DNA of 64,000 nucleotides from an uncultured Bacteroidales bacterium (GCA_903877385.1 CAIRDP010000047.1:1-64000), one strand, 5' to 3'; positions 46,154-56,270 are shown, counted from the stretch's first letter. Numbers and translations are program-made. Notes: a model not told the origin generated them from the letters alone.

Positions 46154-47775
46154 TATTTTACCCAGAACTTTTCGATTTCTTCCAGGCTGCGGCCTTTGGT
46201 TTCGGGGACAAGTTTCCAAACGAACATGGCGGCAAGGAATCCCATAAGCCCGTATATCCAGTATGAAAATCCATGATTGAAAAGGCCGGTAAGCCAGGAA
46301 TTATCGTTCAGGATGGGAAAGGTCCATGAAATAAGGAGGTTTGCTATCCATTGGGCCGCAACGGCTATGGACATGGCGCCACGTATGGAATTCGGAAAGA
46401 TCTCCGAAAGCAGGACCCAGGTAACAGGGCCCCAGCTCATGGCAAAACCTGCAGTATAAATGAGCATGAACACCAGTGCAAGCAGGCCGGGCTTCCCGAA
46501 GTAAAATGCAAATCCCAGGCAGGTCATGCTTGCACCCATGGCAAGGGCGCCCATGATCATCAGGGGTCTGCGGCCAAAGCGATCCACCGACAAAATGGCA
46601 ACGACGGTGAAAAGCAGGTTGATTGCACCGACGATGATGGTCTGTAAAAGCGAAGAACCGGTGCTGGCCCCCATGTTCCTGAAGATATTCCCGGCATAGT
46701 AAAGAACCACGTTGATCCCCACGAACTGCTGGAAGACCGAGAGCATGATCCCAATAAAGATCACGAAGAACCCATAGGAAAGCCAGGGAACAGCTGATTC
46801 ATGCAATGTGTCTTTGATCTCGCCGAGTATCCTGCCGGCATCGCCCTCACCCGATATCCGCCTTAAAACTTTAAGGGCTTTATCATCCCTGCCTTTCATC
46901 ACTAAAAAACGGGGAGTTTCGGGAACAAAGAACAGCAGCATAAGGAAAATACCGCTGGGGATGATCCCCGAGAAGAACATCCACCTCCAGCCTTCGCTGA
47001 TAAGCCAGGCTTCATCGCCCCTTTTCGCAATGAACCAGTTCACGAAATAAATGATCAGCATACCGAAAATAATGGAAAACTGGTTCCATGAAACCAGTTT
47101 CCCTCTGATGTTCGCCGGGGCGATCTCGGCGATGTACATGGGTGAAAGCATGGAAGCAAGGCCTACGCCAATACCACCGATAATACGATAAACGACGAAA
47201 GAATATACATCGAGGGTGCCGAAAAAATTGAACGCCTCGGGTCTCCAGGCTCCTATGGCCGAAACCGTGAATGCCAGGGCCGAGAGGATCAGTCCTTTTT
47301 TCCGTCCCAGTGATTTGGAGACGAATCCAGCCAAAGCCCCGCCTATGATGCATCCAATCAAAGCGCTGGCGATTACGAAACCTTTCACCGAGTCGAGGCA
47401 GCCTTTTATTTCGGGGCTGTCGCCGGCCGTGGGCATGGGCCGGCCAAGGTAAATTACAATACAGGCTGTAAGGACAATCATTAAAAGCAGGCTGATGGTC
47501 CCGCCTTTTTTAAAGCCCAGCAGCCGGATAAGTTGGCCCGAAACAACCATCAGCACCAGGTAAAACACCAAAGCAACAAGGATGCGGTACTGGCTGATGA
47601 GGCTGAACGCATAGGCGGATTGCATGGGATCCAGGGCTTTCAGGATAAACAGGCCAACCAGGGATTTTTCGGCTCCGTTAACCACCGCGGTATCATATCC
47701 GAACAGCAGCCCACCAAGAGTGGCCACGAGGGTCAGAAGAGCGATGTAGGGTTTTAATTTGGGGGATGAAGTCAT
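46153..47775 (-). CDS. sugar porter family MFS transporter (xylose:H+ symporter-like)
   Basis: 540-aa inner-membrane transporter with 12 helices plus long loops. Signatures: GYDTAVVNGAEKSL in helix 1, RIIGGIGVGLASMLSPMYIAEIAPANIRG (helix 4-5), VPETPRFLVMKGR at the end of the first half, QQFVGINVVLYYAG (helix 7), FGRRPLM, and VPETKGRSLEEIE near the C-terminus. The extended loop between helices 3 and 4 is typical of XylE-like porters in Bacteroidota. It follows xylA in the operon, so xylose is the likely substrate. The stop codon touches the 33-bp inverted repeat. Confidence 0.9.
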   Translation of the reverse strand: MTSSPKLKPYIALLTLVATLGGLLFGYDTAVVNGAEKSLVGLFILKALDPMQSAYAFSLISQYRILVALVFYLVLMVVSGQLIRLLGFKKGGTISLLLMIVLTACIVIYLGRPMPTAGDSPEIKGCLDSVKGFVIASALIGCIIGGALAGFVSKSLGRKKGLILSALAFTVSAIGAWRPEAFNFFGTLDVYSFVVYRIIGGIGVGLASMLSPMYIAEIAPANIRGKLVSWNQFSIIFGMLIIYFVNWFIAKRGDEAWLISEGWRWMFFSGIIPSGIFLMLLFFVPETPRFLVMKGRDDKALKVLRRISGEGDAGRILGEIKDTLHESAVPWLSYGFFVIFIGIMLSVFQQFVGINVVLYYAGNIFRNMGASTGSSLLQTIIVGAINLLFTVVAILSVDRFGRRPLMIMGALAMGASMTCLGFAFYFGKPGLLALVFMLIYTAGFAMSWGPVTWVLLSEIFPNSIRGAMSIAVAAQWIANLLISWTFPILNDNSWLTGLFNHGFSYWIYGLMGFLAAMFVWKLVPETKGRSLEEIEKFWVK

Positions 47776-47778
47776 TTA

Positions 47779-47815
47779 GTTTGAATATCGGATATTGAAC
47801 ATTGAATGGTGAATT
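47779..47815 (+). repeat. YGAATRT heptad repeat between xylA and the porter gene
   Basis: TGAATAT, CGGATAT, TGAACAT, TGAATGG, TGAATTA from about 47781 fill most of the 58-bp spacer between xylA and the porter, ending just before the xylA stop. Confidence 0.7.
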
Positions 47816-47833
47816 ACGAGTCGCGGTTTATGG

Positions 47834-49150
47834 TTAAAAATACATATGCAGCAACTGTTCGAATTTTTCCTGTTTCCCGCTGATCTGTTCCGGCTCCCCA
47901 TACTCCAGGGCCAGGTTCCGCAGGTCTTCCAGGGAAAGTTTCCCTGCCTCAAACTCAGCTCCCCTGCCGCTGTCGAAAGAGGCATACCGTGTTTTCCACC
48001 AGGTTTTATAAGGTGAACTGCCAAGTATGAGGTGAGCGGCTATAAGGGCATGTGAAAAGATATCCATGGCCGTGATATGGGCGATAAAGAGATCTTCGGG
48101 ATCGGTGGAATTCCTGCGGATCTTGGCGTCGAAATTAATACCCCCGTTGGTAAACCCGCCTGCTTCAACGATCACCAGCATGGCTTTGGTTGTTTCGTAA
48201 AGATCGACAGGGAACTGGTCGGTATCCCAGCCGTTCTGGTAGTCGCCGCGGTTTGCGTCGATACTGCCAAGAAGTCCGGCATCGGCCGCACACTGCAGCT
48301 CATGCTCAAAGGTATGGCCTGCAAGGGTTGCATGGTTCACCTCGATGTTCAGTTTGAAGTCTTTATCCAGGCCGTAATGGCGAAGGAATCCAATCACTGT
48401 TTCAGCGTCAAAGTCATACTGGTGCTTGCTGGGTTCCATGGGCTTCGGCTCGATGAGGAATGTACCGGTAAATCCCTGTTTCCGTCCATAATCCCGGGCC
48501 ATTGCAAGGAAAGCTGCAAGATGGTCTTTCTCACGCTTCATGTCGGTATTGAGCAGCGAAAGATATCCCTCCCTGCCTCCCCAGAAAACGTAATTCGTCC
48601 CGCCCAGCGCAATGGTTGCGTCAATTGCGTTTTTAACCTGGGTTGCAGCCCTGGCTACCACCCTGAAATCGGGATTTGTAGCAGCTCCGTTCATATACCT
48701 GGGATGGGAGAAAAGATTAGCAGTCCCCCACAGCAGCTGTATCCCGGTATCCTCCTGTTTGTGACTGGCATAATCGACCATGACTTGCAGGCGTTTCTCC
48801 GATTCAATTATACCCGCTCCCTCATCCGCCAGGTCAAAATCATGAAAACAATAAAAGGGGATTCCCATTTTGGAGATGAACTCAAAAGCAAAATCCATCC
48901 TGATCTTTGCTTTATCCATAGGGTCCGACACATCGTCCCAGGGGAAGATCCTTGTACCACGGCCAAAGGGGTCGGAACCCCCGCCGCAGAAGCTGTGCCA
49001 GTAAGCCACTGCAAACCTGAGGTGGTCTTTCATTGATTTGCCGCCGATTTCCTGGGCAGCATTATACCATTTAAATGCCAGGGGATTTTTGGATTGGGGG
49101 CCTTCATAAGCGATTTTCCCGATAGAGGGAAAGAATTCAGAGGAACTCAT
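47834..49150 (-). CDS. xylA: xylose isomerase
   Basis: 438-aa TIM-barrel enzyme converting D-xylose to D-xylulose with two divalent metals. Catalytic and metal-binding blocks: [12 protein letters not shown] (His about 102), [32 protein letters not shown] (Glu ligand), [15 protein letters not shown] and [18 protein letters not shown]. Length is that of the class II enzymes. It lies between the GH31-like gene and the porter in the xylose operon. Confidence 0.96.
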   Translation of the reverse strand: MSSSEFFPSIGKIAYEGPQSKNPLAFKWYNAAQEIGGKSMKDHLRFAVAYWHSFCGGGSDPFGRGTRIFPWDDVSDPMDKAKIRMDFAFEFISKMGIPFYCFHDFDLADEGAGIIESEKRLQVMVDYASHKQEDTGIQLLWGTANLFSHPRYMNGAATNPDFRVVARAATQVKNAIDATIALGGTNYVFWGGREGYLSLLNTDMKREKDHLAAFLAMARDYGRKQGFTGTFLIEPKPMEPSKHQYDFDAETVIGFLRHYGLDKDFKLNIEVNHATLAGHTFEHELQCAADAGLLGSIDANRGDYQNGWDTDQFPVDLYETTKAMLVIVEAGGFTNGGINFDAKIRRNSTDPEDLFIAHITAMDIFSHALIAAHLILGSSPYKTWWKTRYASFDSGRGAEFEAGKLSLEDLRNLALEYGEPEQISGKQEKFEQLLHMYF

Positions 49151-49160
49151 AACATTGGGT

Positions 49161-51158
49161 TTATTTAATTTTTACTGATATTCCTGATCCGTAATATTTG
49201 AACGATTTCTGTGTGACCCCGGCTTCGGTAAAGCCATCGGGGATGGTTGGCGAAATAAGAACGACCCTGAAGCTGCGCTGCTTCAGCATCCCGGGAAATT
49301 CACCCTCGCGAGGGCCGATGGTGACTGTTTGTTCCTTGTCGTTCCAGTGTATCGGAATAAGGGAATATGTGCCTTTCTCATAATTGTAGCCGTCGTTTTC
49401 ATCTTCATACAAAACGAAATCCCCGTCGGCCCCGGGGTAAATCCTCAGGTCAACAGGATCTGATGGTTTTTCGCATGCATATTGCATCAATGGGCCATAC
49501 GGAACAATGCTGCCGGCGCGGACAAAGGCAGGAATGACCTCGAGGGGCGAAGGGGTTAAAATCGTTTGCCCGCCTTCAAACCTTTTCCCAGTGTAGAAAT
49601 CATACCAGGCTGTACCTGCAGGAAGGTAGAAATTGATGGAATCAATCTGAACACGCAGGTTCTGCGGTTCAGTGGCAGTGTCGTGACGCGGCCTGAAATA
49701 CTGCTGTGAGGTGACGGGCTTAAGCAGGAAGGCAGTGCCGAACATATACTCATCAGCGATATTGTATACAGTTGTGTCGGTCTTGAAATCCATTGGCAGA
49801 CCACGCAAGAGGGTATACCCATCGGCATGCATTTTCCAGGCCAGTGAATAAATATAAGGGAGTATCCTGTACCTGAGCCCGACCCATTGCAGCAGGGTTT
49901 CGTACAGCACCGATCCTTTTTCACCGAATTTCCAGATTTCATATCCCGTGGCGCTATCGGGAGTACGGAAAACAGGGCAGAATGCAGCAAACTGGAACCA
50001 GCGGAGATAGAGTTCGCACCAGGCCAGGTCGGCGATGGCCGGGGTATGTCCACCTCCAACAACCGAGGGAAGAGATCCACCGATAGCCGTGCTCCAGTAT
50101 GGGTTGCCGCTCATGCCGAAATTCACGGCTATTGTGATCTGCTGCTTCAGGCTTTCAAAATCTGATGGAACAACTCCCTGGCAGGTAATAGCGCCGGTAC
50201 GCTGCTGCCCGGGCCAGGATGAAGGTGTAAGGATAATGCCCCGTTTTGAACCGGCAGTTTTCAGGGGATTATCGTATACCCTTACGGTATCGGGAAGGCA
50301 TGTATCCTGCATGCTAAAATCCATGGGGATGTTTCTTGAACGGTATTCCTTTGTAATATGCCTGACCTCTTCAGGGCTTTTATTTTTTTCACCCGTTTGC
50401 AGGTAAGCGTATGCCAGGCGTGGGAGCATGGGAACCTGGCCGGTAAGCTGCCTGTAAGCTGCAATAACCTCATCGGCATTGTTCCCGGTAATGATGTAAA
50501 AGTCAATGGCCCCGGCCGATTCAGAATGAAACGACATTTCAGTTTCGCTGCTTTGAAACCTGGTACGCGAGGGATTGTCCCAGAAAATTCCATAGTTCTT
50601 TGTCGAAAACAGGAAGGGAATAGCCACATTCGTATTTTCACGCAAGAGGCCCTGGTTTCGCATATGCAAGTTCAGCAATCCGCCGGTCTGACTGCCCAGG
50701 CCATACAGGCCTTCACCCGGGTCTATGATAAAGGTTTGGCGTATGCTGTATGTTTTCTTCTCGCGGATGAGGGTGTCGCGTAATTCACCCGGTATGGCGG
50801 CTTCAAGGTAAACGCTGCGGCCGGAGGTATCCCTGATGATCAGCTTCCCTGATTTTTCAGGCAACTCGCAAATCAAACGCGAAGTGCGCAGGGTCCATGG
50901 TTTTTTCGAGATTTTATAAAATACCCCGGCTTGAGAATCCCGTTTTTGTATGAACTTGCTGTGAGATGCATATCCTTTGTTTCTGGCAAAAGTCAGATGA
51001 AGAATATTATCCTTGACAACTTCGATCTTCAGGAAGCCCTTATTTACTTTCAGTTCAGTCGGACCTGAATTCCCTCTGGCCTGCAGTTCCCCGCAAACAA
51101 AGAGAGAACATCCAAATGCGAACAATACTGAAAGTGTTTTTATAACGAAAGTTCTCAT
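49161..51158 (-). CDS. GH31-family protein lacking the catalytic aspartates (probable pseudoenzyme)
   Basis: 665-aa exported protein with signal peptide [21 protein letters not shown]-terminal galactose-mutarotase-like domain about 40-240, truncated barrel about 245-450, C-terminal beta domains to 665. It resembles alpha-xylosidase/alpha-glucosidase family 31. However, the segment after [13 protein letters not shown] (278-290) jumps to [20 protein letters not shown] (301-320), skipping about 100 residues that hold the nucleophile Asp. The acid/base motif WSGD is CQGVV (326-330), YWTTDIGGF is YWSTAIGGS, and the substrate-binding RxHG is RTPD. It is unlikely to hydrolyse glycosides; a binding or regulatory role, or decay, is possible. 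The frame is intact and the gene sits inside the xylose operon. Confidence 0.78.
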   Translation of the reverse strand: MRTFVIKTLSVLFAFGCSLFVCGELQARGNSGPTELKVNKGFLKIEVVKDNILHLTFARNKGYASHSKFIQKRDSQAGVFYKISKKPWTLRTSRLICELPEKSGKLIIRDTSGRSVYLEAAIPGELRDTLIREKKTYSIRQTFIIDPGEGLYGLGSQTGGLLNLHMRNQGLLRENTNVAIPFLFSTKNYGIFWDNPSRTRFQSSETEMSFHSESAGAIDFYIITGNNADEVIAAYRQLTGQVPMLPRLAYAYLQTGEKNKSPEEVRHITKEYRSRNIPMDFSMQDTCLPDTVRVYDNPLKTAGSKRGIILTPSSWPGQQRTGAITCQGVVPSDFESLKQQITIAVNFGMSGNPYWSTAIGGSLPSVVGGGHTPAIADLAWCELYLRWFQFAAFCPVFRTPDSATGYEIWKFGEKGSVLYETLLQWVGLRYRILPYIYSLAWKMHADGYTLLRGLPMDFKTDTTVYNIADEYMFGTAFLLKPVTSQQYFRPRHDTATEPQNLRVQIDSINFYLPAGTAWYDFYTGKRFEGGQTILTPSPLEVIPAFVRAGSIVPYGPLMQYACEKPSDPVDLRIYPGADGDFVLYEDENDGYNYEKGTYSLIPIHWNDKEQTVTIGPREGEFPGMLKQRSFRVVLISPTIPDGFTEAGVTQKSFKYYGSGISVKIK

Positions 51159-51159
51159 T

Positions 51160-52653
51160 TTACTTTAAGAGTTTTGTGCGGATTAGTTTTTCCCATTGAT
51201 GATAACAGGCTGTAATTATTTCCTGGTCTTTGCCTGGGTAAATCCTGCTGATGCATTTAAGATTACCAAAGGCTTCGTTGGCGGATGAGTAAATCCCTGC
51301 GCCCAGGCCAGCTCCCAGGGCTGCGCCTGTGGCTCCATTGGTATTATACAATTCGATGCTCACTGAAGCCAGGTTCGCCAGGGTGCTTGTAAACACCGGG
51401 CTCAGGAACATATTTGTATGGGCGGCGCGGATCACTCCCGGCCTGATGTCCATACCGGCCATGATATCCAGTCCGTACCTGAAAGCAAAGGCAATGCCCT
51501 CCTGCACGGCCCTGAACATATGACTTTGTGAATGCCTTGTAAAGTCAATGTTTTCGAAGGATGCATTAACGGAGGCGTTGTTCAGCATACGTTCGGCCCC
51601 GTTTCCAAAGGGGATGAACGACAATCCGTCCAAACCTGCACATACCTGGCCGGCCCTGTCATTCATCTCGTCATAGGAAACTGATCCTCCAATCCTGCGT
51701 ATCCAGGAATTGCTGATCCCCGTTCCGTTGATGCAAAGCAGAACCCCGTTTCTCGGGGCTTCCATACTGTCGTTCACATGAACAAACGTATTTACCCTCG
51801 ACTGCAGATCAAATGCAGGTTTGTCGGTGACGCAGTAAACGACCCCCGATGTGCCTGCAGTTGCGGCTATATCCCCGGGATCGAGAGCTTTCAGGGAAAA
51901 AGCATTGTTGGGCTGGTCTCCCGCACGATAGCTTAGGGGTATCCCCTCGGGAAGGCCAAAAGCCTTTGCCGCTTCCTTATGAAGCCGGCCCTGTATGCAA
52001 AAAGTATCGCATACAGCCGGGATCATCCCCTGGGGAATTCCGTAATGGTCGATCAGTGTTGTTGCCAGCCCCTTGTGTTCAAAATCCCAGAGGATGGCCT
52101 CGGAAAGGCCCGACCTGGTGGTGAGTCTCTCGCCTGTAAGCCTGAATGCCAGCCAGTCGCCGGGAAGCATAATGGTATTGGTTTTATCAAAGACCTGAGG
52201 CTCGTTCTCTTTAACCCATCTGAGTTTGGATGCAGTGAAATTGCCCGGGGAGTTCAGGTAATGCCTGAGGCAGAATTCATGCCCGAGTTGTTCAAAAGCC
52301 TTGTTCCCAATGTCCACGGCCCGGCTGTCGCACCAGATGATGGAAGGGCGGAGCACAATCCCGTTTTTATCGAGACACGCAAGACCGTGCATCTGGTAAG
52401 TGATGCCTATGGCCCTGATCCCCGAACTCCCGAGTGCAGCTTTTTGCAAAGCTTTGCCGATAGCTTCTTTTGCATGATGTTCCCAGTCCGAAGGATTCTG
52501 TTCGGCCCATCCCGGCCGGGCAGCCGATATCTGCATCTCCGAAACAGGGGAATAGGCCGAGGCAAGGCAGATCCCGCTTTCGGCATCTACAATTGCAGCC
52601 TTTACCGAAGAACTGCCGATGTCGATACCGAGCAGGTAAGCTGACTTCTTCAT
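51160..52653 (-). CDS. xylB: xylulokinase (FGGY family)
   Basis: 497-aa cytosolic kinase making D-xylulose 5-phosphate. N-terminal ATPase loop YLLGIDIGSSSVKAAIVDAE (7-26), substrate region SIIWCDSRAVD, catalytic Asp in YRAGDQPNNAFSL, second ATP loop ATAGTSGVVY, and a C-terminal GATGAALGAGLGAG. Typical length. The start overlaps the stop of the upstream nitrilase-like gene by four bases (ATGA), and its stop is one base from the GH31-like gene, so the operon is tightly coupled. Confidence 0.93.
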   Translation of the reverse strand: MKKSAYLLGIDIGSSSVKAAIVDAESGICLASAYSPVSEMQISAARPGWAEQNPSDWEHHAKEAIGKALQKAALGSSGIRAIGITYQMHGLACLDKNGIVLRPSIIWCDSRAVDIGNKAFEQLGHEFCLRHYLNSPGNFTASKLRWVKENEPQVFDKTNTIMLPGDWLAFRLTGERLTTRSGLSEAILWDFEHKGLATTLIDHYGIPQGMIPAVCDTFCIQGRLHKEAAKAFGLPEGIPLSYRAGDQPNNAFSLKALDPGDIAATAGTSGVVYCVTDKPAFDLQSRVNTFVHVNDSMEAPRNGVLLCINGTGISNSWIRRIGGSVSYDEMNDRAGQVCAGLDGLSFIPFGNGAERMLNNASVNASFENIDFTRHSQSHMFRAVQEGIAFAFRYGLDIMAGMDIRPGVIRAAHTNMFLSPVFTSTLANLASVSIELYNTNGATGAALGAGLGAGIYSSANEAFGNLKCISRIYPGKDQEIITACYHQWEKLIRTKLLK

Positions 52654-53435
52654 AAGCTATAAAATTGGCTGCGGCGGTCGCTGAGCAGGTCGTTGTAAGG
52701 ATTGACCGATTTGTCATCAGCCAGGGCGGGGTCTATCTCAATGATGCTCAAACAGGTTTCATCCTCAGGGGCTGAAGCCAGGACTTCGCCTTTGCAGCCG
52801 GTGATCCGGCTCTGGCCTGTAAACGTAAAATCATCATCCCCCCTTTGTTCCCTGCCGATCCGGTTGGCAGTAACTGCAAAAACACGGTTTTCAAGGCAGC
52901 GGGTGGTCATGGCCTGCTGGGCCCAGGGAAGCACCAGGTTGGAAGGATGCGCGATGACCTGTGCCCCTTGTAATGCCAGGCTGCGGCAGGTTTCGGGGAA
53001 GATCCAGTCGAAGCAGATCATCATCCCGATCTTCATATCCCTTACGGTGACAACCTGGGGAGGCCTGTTCCCGGGAGAGAACCAGAGTTTTTCTTTATTG
53101 AAGAGGTGAATCTTACGGTAAACAGCAAGCAGTCCGGTCGCATCAGCCAACAGAGACGCGTTATAATAACAGCCATTTTCGCGTTCAATGAAACCTGCAA
53201 CGATCACAGCTCCTGTTGAAACGGCCAGCTGCCTGGCGAATGCCGCGGTTTCCCCTTCAAGGCTTTCCGAAAACCCATTCACTTCATCCACAGAAATAAA
53301 GGTATATCCGGTTGCAAAAAGCTCAGGCAGCACCAGCAGATCGGCTTTGCAGCCTTTAAGCAATTCCCTTACAGAAGTGAAATTCTTTTCTTTTTCACCG
53401 AAGCAGGGGGCGAACTGTACAAAACCTATGCGCAT
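52650..53435 (-). CDS. carbon-nitrogen hydrolase (nitrilase superfamily)
   Basis: 261-aa amidase-type enzyme. The Glu-Lys-Cys triad is visible: LLVLPELFATGY (Glu about 39), YRKIHLFNKEK (Lys about 108), MMICFDWIFPETCR (Cys about 143). Closest in appearance to the omega-amidase/predicted amidohydrolase group. It is the first gene of the xylose operon although no role in xylose use is obvious. A TGTACMA repeat lies about 34 bases upstream of its start. Confidence 0.85.
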   Translation of the reverse strand: MRIGFVQFAPCFGEKEKNFTSVRELLKGCKADLLVLPELFATGYTFISVDEVNGFSESLEGETAAFARQLAVSTGAVIVAGFIERENGCYYNASLLADATGLLAVYRKIHLFNKEKLWFSPGNRPPQVVTVRDMKIGMMICFDWIFPETCRSLALQGAQVIAHPSNLVLPWAQQAMTTRCLENRVFAVTANRIGREQRGDDDFTFTGQSRITGCKGEVLASAPEDETCLSIIEIDPALADDKSVNPYNDLLSDRRSQFYSL

Positions 53436-53469
53436 AGTATCAATTTAGCAGGAAAAGAACCAACCAATT

Positions 53470-53502
53470 ATTTGTACATGGTACATTCTACATTGTACAT
53501 CC
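53470..53502 (-). repeat. 33-bp TGTACMA repeat at the 5' edge of the xylose operon
   Basis: Inverted partner of 46121-46153, 32 of 33 bases identical, 7.3 kb away. It lies between the nitrilase-like gene and pth. Confidence 0.85.
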
Positions 53503-53505
53503 TCC

Positions 53506-54081
53506 TCACACCCCTTCCCCCCTTTTGTTGAAAACATTCATCGTCCTGTCGGGGCCGATCAGCACAAAGCTCTTGATCATCTCAACCGCTTCTTTCACCC
53601 GGGGGATGAGGGTTTTGGTCTCCTCACCAGTCCAGCGGCCCAGAACATAATCAACCTGGTACCCTTTTGCATAATCGCTCCCAATGCCAAAACGGATACG
53701 GGTGAATTCGTTCGATTCAAGGTGCTCTATGATGCTGATGAGACCATTATGCCCCCCGTCGCTGCCTTTTTTTCGCATCCTCAAAGCTCCCAGCGGAAGG
53801 GCAAGGTCATCCACAACCACCAGGATGTTTTCCAGGGGGATGTCCTCCTTTTGCATCCAATACCTTATGGCTTTGCCGCTAAGGTTCATATAGGTTGAGG
53901 GTTTGATCACAACCATGATGCGTCCTTTGAGTGAAACCCTGGTCATGGAGGCGTGACGTTCGGCCTTGAACACCGCTTTCCCTTCCAGGGCAAGGGCATC
54001 AGCAACAATGAAGCCGATATTATGACGGGTATCGGTATAATCATCCCCTATATTCCCGAGCCCTGCAATAAGATATTTCAT
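53506..54081 (-). CDS. pth: peptidyl-tRNA hydrolase
   Basis: 191-aa enzyme that recycles peptidyl-tRNA. Signatures: IAGLGNIGDDYTDTRHNIGF with the catalytic His at about 20, VIKPSTYMNLSGKAI, VVDDLALPLGALRMRKKGSDGGHNGL and FTRIRFGIG. Complete. In many Bacteroidota prs, rplY and pth are neighbours; here the same order on the minus strand is kept but other genes lie between them. Confidence 0.95.
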   Translation of the reverse strand: MKYLIAGLGNIGDDYTDTRHNIGFIVADALALEGKAVFKAERHASMTRVSLKGRIMVVIKPSTYMNLSGKAIRYWMQKEDIPLENILVVVDDLALPLGALRMRKKGSDGGHNGLISIIEHLESNEFTRIRFGIGSDYAKGYQVDYVLGRWTGEETKTLIPRVKEAVEMIKSFVLIGPDRTMNVFNKRGEGV

Positions 54082-54178
54082 GCTTGATAAACGATTTAGG
54101 CCATCCGCAGTAAATCCAAAAACCAGGATCTGAAAAGCTATTCAAAATTAAAGAAATATTGACTTTGGACTTTGTTTT

Positions 54179-54186
54179 TATCTTTG
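54179..54186 (+). promoter_or_regulatory. promoter -7 box of the EthD-like gene
   Basis: TATCTTTG matches TAnnTTTG, with TTG at 54159-54161, 17 bases upstream, as a possible -33 element. Leader of about 13 nt. Confidence 0.55.
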
Positions 54187-54202
54187 TACTGAAGTTTTAT
54201 TT

Positions 54203-54916
54203 ATGCAGAAACTTATTTTGATATACAGGGGGACCCGTGAAGCCTCATATTCTTCTTTTATTGACTTCATGCTTAGGCTTGCAGGACTGGTATCGGAAAC
54301 CTGCCAGCCTTATAAATTGCATATAACATTCACCGATTCAACTCCGCCCGTTATTTCGGTTATCCCTTTCAGAAAGGACAAGATCGGGCTTATGTCAGTC
54401 TGTTTTACCGACAATCTGCCTGTTTCCGATGTGCGGACCCTTCTGGGCCAGTACATGAAGGAATTAAAAAACCCGGCCGGCAGGTTTGCCGGCTCTTATT
54501 CCGTGGAGGAAGCCCTGCCGGTTGAATATCAGAAGTCCTGGGAAAATGCTGTTATAACACCCGGTGTTTGCCTGCTTACCTTGTTCAGGCGCAAGCCCGG
54601 CATAAGCCAGGAAGTATTTCTTGACCGCTGGCATAACAGCCATACTCCATTGTCGTTGCGCATCCATCCTTTATGGCATTATAACCGCAACGTGGTGCTA
54701 AAGGATCAGGCCGGTGACAGCGAAGCCTGGGAAGGTATTGTTGAGGAACATTTTTGCACACGTGCCGACCTTTTGCTTCCTTTCCGTTTCTTCGGAAATC
54801 CTTTCACCATGATCCCCAATATGATAAGGGTTTACAAGGATATCCATGCTTTTTTGGATTATAAAACGATAGAGACATACCTGGTCAGGGAGGTGATAAT
54901 CAAAGACAAGGATTAG
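54203..54916 (+). CDS. EthD-domain protein
   Basis: 237-aa protein with two ferredoxin-like halves. The second (about 115-215) carries the EthD pattern: CLLTLFRRKPGISQEVFLDR, then WHNSHTPLSLRIHPLWHYNRN, as in dimeric alpha/beta-barrel proteins found with oxidative degradation enzymes. No cofactor site is evident; function unknown. Plus-strand gene placed between pth and rplY, followed by the DEAD-box helicase gene. Confidence 0.75.
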   Translation: MQKLILIYRGTREASYSSFIDFMLRLAGLVSETCQPYKLHITFTDSTPPVISVIPFRKDKIGLMSVCFTDNLPVSDVRTLLGQYMKELKNPAGRFAGSYSVEEALPVEYQKSWENAVITPGVCLLTLFRRKPGISQEVFLDRWHNSHTPLSLRIHPLWHYNRNVVLKDQAGDSEAWEGIVEEHFCTRADLLLPFRFFGNPFTMIPNMIRVYKDIHAFLDYKTIETYLVREVIIKDKD

Positions 54917-54996
54917 CCTGCTTCATTGCAGTGAAGTTACAGGTTCAACGGAAAGCTGTCGCATTCATCGCCTTATCAGCCCATCGCGATTTTGAG

Positions 54997-55004
54997 TATC
55001 TTTG
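54997..55004 (+). promoter_or_regulatory. -7 box immediately before the DEAD-box helicase start
   Basis: TATCTTTG matches TAnnTTTG and ends three bases before the ATG at 55008, so the mRNA would be leaderless, as for ltaE. Confidence 0.6.
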
Positions 55005-55007
55005 CAT

Positions 55008-56174
55008 ATGAATTTTAATGAATTTGGCTTTGAGCCTCAGCTGGAGGAAGGGATACATGCCCTGGGATTCGAAACCGCCACTCCCATCCAGGAGCAGGCG
55101 ATACCCGTAATCATGCAGGGAATGGACCTTATTGGAACGGCGCAGACAGGGACAGGCAAAACAGCCGCCTTCCTTCTTCCGCTCATACAAAAATTGATGA
55201 CCTCCGAAGAAAAGGGAAACGTAAGGGCCCTGATCATTGTTCCCACCCGTGAACTTGCGGTGCAGATAGACCAGCATATGCAGGGGCTTTCTTATTTTAC
55301 CCCGGTAAGTTCCATCGCAATTTACGGTGGTACCGAAGGCATGGTATTCAACCGCGAAAAACAAGCCCTCACCGAAGGATCCGACCTGGTGATCTGCACC
55401 CCCGGCAGGATGATCGCCCATGTGAACATGGGATATGTTGACTTCTCCAATGTTGAATATCTTATACTTGATGAAGCCGACCGGATGCTGGATATGGGGT
55501 TTTACGATGACATCATGAAGCTGGTAAACCTGCTTCCGAAGGAAAGGCAAACCCTGATGTTCTCGGCGACCATGCCCAAAGCAATCAGGCAAATGGCCCA
55601 GAAAGTCCTGAAAGAGCCTGTGGAGATCAACATAGCGATGTCAAAACCTGCCGAAAAGATACTTCAGCTGGCTTATTCTGTGTATGATAACCAGAAGCTT
55701 CCTTTGACCCAATATCTGTTGCAGGGAGCCAAAGGCAGGACAGTGCTTGTGTTTTGTTCAACCAAGAGCTCGACCAAGATATTAAGCCGTGCCCTTCACC
55801 AGATGGGCCTGAATGTATCGGAGATCCATTCGGACCTGGAACAGAAGGAAAGGGAAGAGGTGCTTAACCGTTTCAGGAATAAATCGCTGAACGTTCTGGT
55901 GGCAACCGATATAGTTTCGCGCGGCATCGATATCGAAAATATCGACATGGTGATCAATTACGATGTGCCCCATGATGCCGAGGATTATATTCACCGTATC
56001 GGGCGTACCGCCCGTGCAGCTGCATCTGGCATTGCCGTGACCTTTATCAGTCCCAAGGAACAGCGGAAATTCCAGGCCATTGAGAACCTGTTGGGAAAAT
56101 CGGTGCACAAAGGGGAAGTCCCCAAAAACCTTGGTCCTGCCCCCGAATACAGGGCATGGAAACCCCGGAATTAA
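55008..56174 (+). CDS. DEAD-box ATP-dependent RNA helicase
   Basis: 388-aa helicase core without the long basic tail of some relatives. Motifs in order: Q motif FGFETATPIQEQAIP, I AQTGTGKT, Ia PTRELAVQ, GG, II LDEADRMLDMGF, III FSATM, IV LVFCSTK, V ATDIVSRGIDI, VI YIHRIGRTARA. It should remodel RNA or ribonucleoproteins (ribosome assembly, cold response). The start is ATG 55008; TTG 55002 lies inside the -7 box. Confidence 0.93.
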   Translation: MNFNEFGFEPQLEEGIHALGFETATPIQEQAIPVIMQGMDLIGTAQTGTGKTAAFLLPLIQKLMTSEEKGNVRALIIVPTRELAVQIDQHMQGLSYFTPVSSIAIYGGTEGMVFNREKQALTEGSDLVICTPGRMIAHVNMGYVDFSNVEYLILDEADRMLDMGFYDDIMKLVNLLPKERQTLMFSATMPKAIRQMAQKVLKEPVEINIAMSKPAEKILQLAYSVYDNQKLPLTQYLLQGAKGRTVLVFCSTKSSTKILSRALHQMGLNVSEIHSDLEQKEREEVLNRFRNKSLNVLVATDIVSRGIDIENIDMVINYDVPHDAEDYIHRIGRTARAAASGIAVTFISPKEQRKFQAIENLLGKSVHKGEVPKNLGPAPEYRAWKPRN

Positions 56175-56216
56175 AAACGCGGCCGGCTTATACGGAACTG
56201 CTCCCGGCCGAAAACA

Positions 56217-56244
56217 AAGACGCCGGGCGAATGTCCGGCGTCTT
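56217..56244 (-). terminator. strong hairpin terminator between the helicase and rplY genes
   Basis: A perfect 10-bp stem, AAGACGCCGG with CCGGCGTCTT, loop of eight. On the minus strand it is followed by TTGTTTT, so it best serves rplY; it may act in both directions. A second GC-rich stem (56180-56186 with 56204-56210) lies next to it on the helicase side. Confidence 0.75.
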
Positions 56245-56270
56245 CATAAAATGTATTGTTGAATAAGGGA

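Noticed and set aside
48077-49036. 319-aa open frame on the plus strand opposite xylA
   Set aside because: Antisense shadow of xylose isomerase.
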